Below are positions 14,503 to 19,030 of a stretch of 64,000 nt of DNA, one piece after another. The DNA is taken from assembly GCA_024638645.1 (NCBI GenBank), contig JAHEJX010000007.1, positions 1 to 64,000 on the forward strand, in the 5' to 3' direction. Position 1 is the stretch's first letter. The number at the start of each line of letters is the position of its first letter. Both the position numbers and the translations under genes were made by a program. The stretch comes from Actinomycetes bacterium. GTDB lineage: Bacteria > Actinomycetota > Acidimicrobiia > Spongiisociales > UBA5794. The notes beneath the pieces are model-generated. The model had not been told where the DNA came from. It did not search any database and was given only the letters and a program-made list of their open reading frames with translations.

Positions 14503-14700
14503 GAGTTGTCCTAAGAAGCGCAGGCACTGAATGTGCCCGACTCGCGCGGAATATATCCGGCGCTAGTGCCGATGCATAGATGCCATTTCGAAGACATTGC
14601 GCGCCCTGTGGCAAAGAACCGGTTCAGCTCCGAGTGGAGAGGGCCGGAAGGCTCGTTCTATCTGATGTCTGTCAGCTGACTTCCGACATCTGACTCTGTC
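14503..14700. other. Intergenic region between the lipoprotein gene and the 126-nt RNA
   Basis: About 200 bp with no tRNA or coding frame. It must contain the promoter of the lipoprotein gene, and possibly one for the RNA at 14701, but I see no convincing -35/-10 pair. Confidence 0.4.
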
Positions 14701-14826
14701 GCGATGTGTCGGTGAGGGCTCGTCCTCTCCACCCGGCCGTGCGGCTTGAGTAACCGCGGCAGGCGCAGAGGCGTCGTAAGTCGCTCGACGACTGCGTTGG
14801 GTTGGAGCGGGCCTGCCGGGCCAAGC
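14701..14826 (+). ncRNA. 126-nt structured RNA N, paralogue 1
   Basis: It aligns without change in overall length to 18709-18834. Shared blocks include GCGATGTG, CGGTGAGGGCT, CCGCGGCAGGC, CGTAAGT and GGGTTGGAGCGGG. Conserved hairpins: GAGG..CCTC near the 5' end, GCGG-CTTGAGTAA-CCGC, GTCGT-AAGTCGCTCG-ACGAC, and a 3' stem-loop GTTGG..CCAAG. It lies about 630 nt upstream of rtcB. Confidence 0.6.
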
Positions 14827-14885
14827 TTCTCCAGGGGCGCTGGCTTTGCCCCGAGGCGAAGGACATGTGACTGAGCCGAGACAAT

Positions 14886-14969
14886 GAGCGCGGCCGAGAG
14901 GCCGCGCAACTACGGAGCACGGCTCCAGGGTTGCGGAGAAACTCGATCAAATCCCGATTCGATCGACAC
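14886..14969 (+). ncRNA. Three-hairpin element X, copy 3 (ends 2 nt before tRNA-Ser)
   Basis: 84 nt. Hairpin 1 is GCGCGGCC-GAGA-GGCCGCGC, where two A-T pairs of copies 1 and 2 are replaced by G-C with pairing kept. Hairpin 3 is CGATC..GATCG. The middle hairpin is rearranged (GAGC-ACG-GCTC) but GTTGCGGAGAAACTCGATC is retained. Confidence 0.65.
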
Positions 14970-14971
14970 GC

Positions 14972-15053
14972 GGAAGGTAGTGCGCGGCGGTGCGCAACTG
15001 GTCTTGAAAACCAGGCCGGGTGTAGCCCGAGGGTTCGACTCCTTTACCTTCCT
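14972..15053 (+). tRNA. tRNA-Ser(TGA), type II
   Basis: Acceptor GGAAGGT/ACCTTCC, arm CTGGT-CTTGAAA-ACCAG, long variable arm GCCGGGTGTAGCCCGA, T-arm GAGGG-TTCGACT-CCTTT. Preceded by element X with a 2-nt gap. Confidence 0.87.
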
Positions 15054-15060
15054 CTAGGAC

Positions 15061-15083
15061 GGTATCCGGTAGCCGGTATCCCG
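15061..15083. repeat. GATACC/GGTATC spacer repeat, copy 2
   Basis: GGTATCCGGTAGCC and GGTATCCCG, the same spacer family as at 10330. Confidence 0.5.
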
Positions 15084-15093
15084 AGGGCTGATA

Positions 15094-15138
15094 GAGGGGT
15101 TGGCAGAGAGGTAATGCGCCGGGATGCTGCGCACTCGC
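15094..15138 (+). pseudogene. Truncated copy of the tRNA-Ser(GCT) 5' half
   Basis: TTGGCAGAGAGGTAATGCGC is identical to the D-arm part of tRNA-Ser(GCT) 87 bp downstream, and GCT follows, but the sequence then runs into palindromic hairpins and no T-arm exists. Confidence 0.7.
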
Positions 15139-15174
15139 CTCCGGCGAGTCCGTCCGGAGTTGCTACGCAACTCC
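15133..15174. repeat. Two palindromic hairpins before tRNA-Ser(GCT)
   Basis: ACTCGCC-TCC-GGCGAGT (15133-15149) and GGAGTTGC-TAC-GCAACTCC (15156-15174), the same GC-loop-GC pattern as elsewhere in the array. They interrupt the truncated tRNA-Ser copy. Confidence 0.6.
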
Positions 15175-15180
15175 ACACAC

Positions 15181-15265
15181 GGAGGGTTGGCAGAGAGGTA
15201 ATGCGCCGGGTTGCTAACTCGAGGCTGGGGTGACTCCCACGAAGGTTCAAATCCTTCACCCTCCG
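15181..15265 (+). tRNA. tRNA-Ser(GCT), type II
   Basis: Acceptor GGAGGGT/ACCCTCC, loop TTGCTAA, long variable arm, T-arm GAAGG-TTCAAAT-CCTTC, discriminator G. Confidence 0.88.
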
Positions 15266-15289
15266 CTTGGCAGCCACAGCTGCCCTCTT

Positions 15290-15360
15290 TCCCGAATGGT
15301 GTAACGGAAGCACACTTGGCTCTGGACCAAGAGGTTGGGGTTCGAATCCCTGTGCGGGAG
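15290..15360 (+). tRNA. tRNA-Gln(CTG)
   Basis: Acceptor TCCCGAA/TGCGGGA with one mismatch, TGGTGTAA start as in tRNA-Gln, arm CTTGG-CTCTGGA-CCAAG, discriminator G. No TTG isoacceptor is seen in the array. Confidence 0.85.
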
Positions 15361-15453
15361 CGCCTGCCTGCAAAGCAAGCAGGTACGAGAAGTCGCCAAC
15401 GGCAATTCTCAGACAACTGCGAGGCAGACCGCGATAATTCGAAAGGAGGAGCC

Positions 15454-16623
15454 ATGCAGGTAATCAACGACAAGCTCAAGGTTTGGGCCACAGACCTCGA
15501 CCAGAAGACGATGCTCCAGGCACAGCGCACCGCCCGGCTCCCCATCGTGGCGGGCCACGTTGCCCTGATGCCGGATGCCCACCTCGGGCTCGGCGCCACG
15601 GTTGGTTCCGTCGTGCCGACTGAGGGCGCTGTGATCCCGGCCTGTGTCGGCGTCGACATCGGCTGCGGCATGGCCGCCGTCCGCACCGACCTCACTTCCG
15701 AGGATCTGCCCAACGATCTGACGCCCTTGCTCGGCAAGATCGCCGACGTCGTGCCGGCCGGCGTCGGCCGAGGCCACGACCGCCGCCACTGGCGGGCGCA
15801 GAAGCGCGCCGCCGACTGGCTCGAGACGAACCGGCCGCGTAGCGAGCTGTCGGATCGTCAGGACAAGAAGGCCTACGAGCAGATGGGCACGCTGGGCAGC
15901 GGAAACCACTTCGCAGAAGTGAGCCTCGACGAAGACGGGACCGTTTGGCTCGTACTTCACTCCGGCTCACGCGGCATTGGAAACCAGCTGGCCCAGTCGC
16001 ACATTGCCGAGGCAAAGTCTGTCGCCAAGCGCTTCGAGATCGGCTTGGAAGACCCGGACCTGGCGTACCTGCTCGAGGGCACGCCGGAGTTCGACCACTA
16101 CATCGCCGACTTGCTGTTCGCCCAGGCCTACGCCCGGGCGAACCGAGAGACGATGCTCGACGCGGCGCTGAGGGAGCTCTTCCGCTTCATTGGCAAGGGT
16201 CGAGAGCGCGAGCGCGTCAACTGTCACCACAACTACACGGAGCAGGAGATGCACTTTGGCAACGAGATCTGGGTGACCCGCAAGGGCGCCATCTCGGCTC
16301 GCTCCGGCCAGCTCGGAATCATCCCTGGCTCGATGGGTACGGACACGTACATCGTTGCGGGCCTGGGTAACCCCGAGTCGTACATGTCCAGCGCCCACGG
16401 CGCCGGCCGTCGCATGTCCCGCACCCAGGCCAAGAAGACATTGAGCGTCGAAAGCCTGGAGGCAGCCATGGGCGACCGGGCTTGGCTCGGCGACAAGGCC
16501 GCAAAGCTCGTCGACGAGCACCCGGACGCGTACAAGGACATCAACGAGGTAATGCGCCTGTCGGCGGACCTGGTGAAGGTTCGCCATCGACTACAGGCCG
16601 TCCTCAACTACAAGGGCACGTGA
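15454..16623 (+). CDS. rtcB: RNA-splicing ligase RtcB
   Basis: A 389-residue protein starting MQVINDKLKVWATDL. It carries the full RtcB signature: MPDAHLGLGATVGSVVP, VGVDIGCGM (Mn-binding Asp and Cys71), LGSGNHFAEV, HSGSRGIGNQL, NCHHNYTE, and the guanylylated histidine in SSAHGAGRR (His315). RtcB joins RNA 2',3'-cyclic phosphate or 3'-phosphate ends to 5'-OH ends using GTP and Mn, repairing tRNAs cut by ribotoxins. ATG 15454 has AAAGGAGG at 15442-15449. No archease gene is near. It lies between tRNA-Gln and tRNA-Cys inside the tRNA array, on the same strand, so its likely substrates are neighbours. Confidence 0.96.
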   Translation: MQVINDKLKVWATDLDQKTMLQAQRTARLPIVAGHVALMPDAHLGLGATVGSVVPTEGAVIPACVGVDIGCGMAAVRTDLTSEDLPNDLTPLLGKIADVVPAGVGRGHDRRHWRAQKRAADWLETNRPRSELSDRQDKKAYEQMGTLGSGNHFAEVSLDEDGTVWLVLHSGSRGIGNQLAQSHIAEAKSVAKRFEIGLEDPDLAYLLEGTPEFDHYIADLLFAQAYARANRETMLDAALRELFRFIGKGRERERVNCHHNYTEQEMHFGNEIWVTRKGAISARSGQLGIIPGSMGTDTYIVAGLGNPESYMSSAHGAGRRMSRTQAKKTLSVESLEAAMGDRAWLGDKAAKLVDEHPDAYKDINEVMRLSADLVKVRHRLQAVLNYKGT

Positions 16624-16657
16624 GGGGGCTCGCCAGAGCCTCCTCATTGTCCATCCT

Positions 16658-16728
16658 GGGAAGAATGCGAACGGTAAGCACCGTGCCTGCAAAGCACGTC
16701 CAAGCCGGTTCGACTCCGGCTCTTCCCT
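16658..16728 (+). tRNA. tRNA-Cys(GCA)
   Basis: Acceptor GGGAAGA/TCTTCCC, arm CGTGC-CTGCAAA-GCACG, T-arm GCCGG-TTCGACT-CCGGC. It starts 35 nt after the rtcB stop. Confidence 0.88.
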
Positions 16729-16733
16729 CGGGG

Positions 16734-16800
16734 ACGGTATCCCGTATCCGGTAGGTACCGAGTACGTCGGGATACCGGCTACTGGATACCAGATACGTCA
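16734..16800. repeat. GATACC/GGTATC spacer repeat, copy 3
   Basis: GGTATCCCG, GGGATACCGG, TGGATACC and AGATACG words between tRNA-Cys and tRNA-Gly(TCC). Confidence 0.55.
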
Positions 16801-16803
16801 TAG

Positions 16804-16949
16804 GTGGTCGTGGTGTTAGGCGGTAGCACGTCGGGCTTCCAACCCGAATCGAGGTGGTTTTGGGTGAGGCCGACGCGGACGACGCCTTGCTGTCCTGCCG
16901 ATAGCCAAACGTACCTCGACCAGTGAGAGCTCGAGTCTCTCCGACCGCA
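16804..16949 (+). tRNA. tRNA-Gly(TCC) with a 77-nt variable region
   Basis: Acceptor GTGGTCG (16804-16810) pairs with CGACCGC (16942-16948); anticodon arm TCGGG-CTTCCAA-CCCGA (16831-16847); T-arm GAGAG-CTCGAGT-CTCTC (16925-16941). Between the anticodon stem and T-stem are 77 nt instead of 4-5. They fold as a hairpin: TCGAGGT (16849-16855) with ACCTCGA (16913-16919), and inside it GTTT.TGG with CCAAAC. The 5' half matches tRNA-Gly(GCC) at 17098. Position 54 is C instead of T. It may be an intron, an extended arm or an insertion that kills the gene. Confidence 0.65.
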
Positions 16950-16954
16950 CTCGT

Positions 16955-17026
16955 GAGACGGTGGTGTAAATCTGGCAACACACCGGCCATAGGCCGGAGC
17001 TTCGGGTTCGAACCCCGGCCGTCACT
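16955..17026 (+). tRNA. tRNA-like gene of undetermined isotype with a 5-nt anticodon loop
   Basis: Acceptor GAGACGG/CCGTCAC (one mismatch), D-arm GTGT/ACAC, T-arm TCGGG-TTCGAAC-CCCGG. The anticodon arm CCGGC-CATAG-GCCGG leaves a 5-nt loop; opening one pair gives CCATAGG, with no U33. The isotype cannot be read safely (ATA, CAT or TAG by different registers). Confidence 0.55.
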
Positions 17027-17039
17027 CACCTTTGGTCGT

Positions 17040-17093
17040 ATCTCGTATCCCGTATCCGGTACCGGTTACCAGATACCAGATACCAGATACCTT
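17040..17093. repeat. GATACC/GGTATC spacer repeat, copy 4
   Basis: CGTATCC, then AGATACC three times, between two tRNAs. Confidence 0.55.
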
Positions 17094-17097
17094 CCTA

Positions 17098-17171
17098 GTG
17101 GTCGTGGTGTCAGCCAGGCAGCACGCCGGTTTGCCAGACCGGAGGCGCGGGTTCGATTCCCGCCGGCCGCA
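17098..17171 (+). tRNA. tRNA-Gly(GCC)
   Basis: Acceptor GTGGTCG/CGGCCGC, arm CCGGT-TTGCCAG-ACCGG, T-arm GCGGG-TTCGATT-CCCGC. Shares its first 13 nt with tRNA-Gly(TCC), but has a normal short variable loop. Confidence 0.9.
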
Positions 17172-17177
17172 CAAGAC

Positions 17178-18107
17178 CTAGTAGCCCCGCCCGCGTTCTA
17201 CGAGGGGGAAGGGCTCTTCGCCAGCAAGGATGCGCCGGATGTTGGCGGCAATCACGTTGCTCGCCGGACCGATGACAGTGAAGCCCGCAACGTGGGGGGT
17301 GATTCTCACGTTCGGGTGGCTCCACAACGGGTTGTTGAGATCCATTGGCTCAGGGTCGGTCACGTCCAGCACCGCATTGCCGATTTGGCCCGATTCGAGT
17401 GCAGCAAGCAAAGCAGTCTCGTCGACAGTCGCTCCCCTGCCGAGGTTGATGAAGAGAGCGTCCGGGCGACACTGAGCGAACCGGTCGGCGTCCATCAGCT
17501 TGCGGGTCGCCTTGGTACTGGGCAGCACGTTGACGACAGCAGCGGACGCGCTGAGGAACCCACCGAGCTCTTCAGGTCCTGCAAACGATTCGGCCCATGG
17601 TTCGAAGTTGCCCGTGCGGGACCATGCGTTGATCGGGAATCCAAGATCGTGCAGCACGCCGCCAATACGCTTTCCGATCCGACCGAACCCCAGAATCCCA
17701 ACCGGGTAGTGATCGGCCGCCGTGTAAGGCTCTGTCTGCCAGACCGGTCGAGCCTGGTTGTCGCGATGGACATCCATTCGCTTCTGGAAGTGCACCACCC
17801 AGTGAGTGACGTATGCCGCCATCTCGCTTGACATGGAGGGCTCTTCGAGTCGCACCACAGGCACGTCCGGCATACCGGGGCTCGTGTATTGCTCCACACC
17901 GGCCCCCATGGCAAGAACCGCCCGGAGATTCTTGTAGGTCGCCAGCAACGCCGGATCATGCCGGACCGCAATCACGAACTCAATCTCCTCGGGCGCAGGA
18001 GAATCTGGCCACAGCCTTATCTCCATGTCGGGCAGCTCGCGCTGGAAGGACGCGAGCCACGCCTCCGGGCTATGCCCATACCCCGCCGGATCCAAAAGGA
18101 TTGCCAT
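17178..18107 (-). CDS. D-2-hydroxyacid dehydrogenase (glyoxylate/hydroxypyruvate reductase-like)
   Basis: A 309-residue protein. GILGFGRIGKRIG is the NAD(P)-binding loop of the D-2-hydroxyacid dehydrogenase family; the substrate-binding Arg lies in INLGRGATVDE, Glu in VTDPEPM and the catalytic His in ITPHVAG. The short N-terminal catalytic part and the family layout fit GhrA-type enzymes that reduce glyoxylate or hydroxypyruvate. ATG 18107 begins at the first strand (MAILLDP). It runs against the tRNA genes, ends only 6 bp after tRNA-Gly(GCC), and seems functionally unrelated to the array. Confidence 0.87.
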   Translation of the reverse strand: MAILLDPAGYGHSPEAWLASFQRELPDMEIRLWPDSPAPEEIEFVIAVRHDPALLATYKNLRAVLAMGAGVEQYTSPGMPDVPVVRLEEPSMSSEMAAYVTHWVVHFQKRMDVHRDNQARPVWQTEPYTAADHYPVGILGFGRIGKRIGGVLHDLGFPINAWSRTGNFEPWAESFAGPEELGGFLSASAAVVNVLPSTKATRKLMDADRFAQCRPDALFINLGRGATVDETALLAALESGQIGNAVLDVTDPEPMDLNNPLWSHPNVRITPHVAGFTVIGPASNVIAANIRRILAGEEPFPLVERGRGY

Positions 18108-18147
18108 GGCAGGGAGTCTTCCACATTGCTAAGCAAGTACGCAGCAC

Positions 18148-18257
18148 GAGTTCGCAAAAGCGAACTCGAACGTGATTCTTGCTCCGCATTCTCATTGTTG
18201 TGGAGCTCAAGCAGCAGTTTGCAACGCAAACTGCCAACGGGCTTGCGCAGCAAGCCC
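18148..18257. repeat. Cluster of palindromic hairpins before tRNA-Leu
   Basis: GAGTTCGC-AAAA-GCGAACTC (18148-18167), GCAGTTTGC-AAC-GCAAACTGC (18214-18234) and CGGGCTTGC-GCA-GCAAGCCCG (18238-18258). The last one abuts the first base of tRNA-Leu. Same pattern as the hairpins near 12350 and 15133. Confidence 0.6.
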
Positions 18258-18340
18258 GCGTCGATGGCGGAACTAGGTATACGCAGCGGTTTCAGAAACC
18301 GTGGTCAATCGACATGTGGGTTCGATTCCCACTCGACGTA
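18258..18340 (+). tRNA. tRNA-Leu(CAG), type II
   Basis: Acceptor GCGTCGA/TCGACGT, leucine-type TGGCGGAACT D-arm, arm GCGGT-TTCAGAA-ACCGT, long variable arm, T-arm GTGGG-TTCGATT-CCCAC. The only canonical tRNA-Leu in the array. Confidence 0.88.
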
Positions 18341-18362
18341 CTGGGTCACTCTGTTGCGCAGA

Positions 18363-18430
18363 GTTGGCGTACTTCACAGGCGAAAGGGGCGGCTGGCGCC
18401 GTCCCTGGGGTTCGATTCCCCATGCTGGCT
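18363..18430 (+). other. tRNA-like element with TACTTCA motif and abnormal anticodon arm
   Basis: Acceptor GTTGGCG pairs fully (with wobbles) to TGCTGGC, U8-A9 is present, and the T-arm is TGGGG-TTCGATT-CCCCA. The D-arm is CTTC/GAAAG. The central hairpin CGGC-TGGC-GCCG has a 4-nt loop; read as CTGGCGC the loop would give GGC, but then two stem pairs fail. It is the best formed of three related sequences (12802, 13141, 18363). Confidence 0.45.
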
Positions 18431-18509
18431 CGTCTTGTTCTCAGCAGTGACCCGACACCTTCCGGCCTCTACCTGCCGCGCGTCGTATGCGGGCAGGAAG
18501 GCCGAATAT
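18431..18509. other. Inverted-repeat spacer
   Basis: GGCCT..CCTGCC (18463-18477) pairs with GGGCAGG..AGGCC (18490-18504), forming one long interrupted hairpin. No coding frame is seen. Confidence 0.45.
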
Positions 18510-18581
18510 CTCCTCCCCCAGCGAGGCCTTGCCGAGCGTTGGGGGAGGTGCACGATCGCGAAGCGATCGGACGGAGGGGGA
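18510..18581. repeat. REP-like palindromic element E, copy 3
   Basis: CTCCTCCCCC, inner hairpin, GGGGGAGGTG, second hairpin CGATCGC-GAAGCGATCG, then CGGAGGGGGA. Outer blocks equal those at 10477 and 10987. Confidence 0.7.
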
Positions 18582-18636
18582 GCTGAGGTAGTCAGGCACG
18601 GCGAGCACGATGTGCCAGCGGGCACTCAGCACCCCC

Positions 18637-18691
18637 CTCCCCCGGCTACGCCGGGTGCTCCCCCCAAATGAGCCTTCGGCTCAAGGGGGAG
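18637..18691. repeat. Related CTCCCCC..GGGGGAG hairpin
   Basis: CTCCCCC (18637-18643) pairs with GGGGGAG (18685-18691), enclosing CCCGGC-TAC-GCCGGG-type and GAGCC-TTC-GGCTC hairpins. It may insulate the RNA at 18709 from upstream transcription. Confidence 0.55.
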
Positions 18692-18708
18692 AGACTCAGA
18701 TCTCCGTT

Positions 18709-18834
18709 GCGATGTGCCGGTGAGGGCTACTTCACTCAACACGGCGTGCGGTGTGAGAGACCGCGGCAGGCATACAGATGGCGTAAGTGATTCGTCTTTC
18801 TGCGGTGGGTTGGAGCGGGGCCTGTCAGCCAACC
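18709..18834 (+). ncRNA. 126-nt structured RNA N, paralogue 2 (Y RNA candidate)
   Basis: Same length and block order as 14701-14826. Hairpins: GTGA..TCAC at the 5' end, GCGGT-GTGAGAG-ACCGC, GGCG-TAAGTGATT-CGTC, and GGTTGG..CCAACC at the 3' end. A further hairpin GGTGCGGG..TCCCGCACC follows at 18864-18893. Bacterial Y RNAs are commonly encoded beside the Ro60 gene, and this element ends about 200 nt before it. Family membership is inferred from position only. Confidence 0.55.
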
Positions 18835-18947
18835 TTCGCCACCTTGTTCTCGGCAACGGAAGACGGTGCGGGGCGCGTATGCGTCCCGCACCGCATCTCA
18901 TTCTCAGCACCCCCCAGAAAACAAGAAACGTTTCGGTTCCGGTCCAA

Positions 18948-18964
18948 TCCGGATACCGGATACC
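18948..18964. repeat. GATACC spacer repeat, copy 5
   Basis: ATCCGGATACCGGATACC, a short copy in the leader of the Ro60 gene. Confidence 0.45.
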
Positions 18965-19030
18965 CGAGAACCGCCGCAACGACCTTCACAACGAAGTCGT
19001 GTCAACCACTCCCAAGGAGGTGAGCTACAG

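Noticed and set aside
14701-14970. tmRNA, RNase P RNA or SRP RNA
   Set aside because: No tag-peptide frame, no tRNA-Ala-like ends, and none of the conserved RNase P or SRP motifs could be recognised.
15433-15438. GATAAT as an rtcB promoter -10 box
   Set aside because: The start site would fall on the ribosome-binding site at 15442-15449, leaving no usable leader, and no -35 is seen at the right distance.
16804-16949. Group I intron in tRNA-Gly
   Set aside because: The insert is only about 72 nt and lies in the variable region, not the anticodon loop; group I introns are over 200 nt with P/Q/R/S core elements not seen here.
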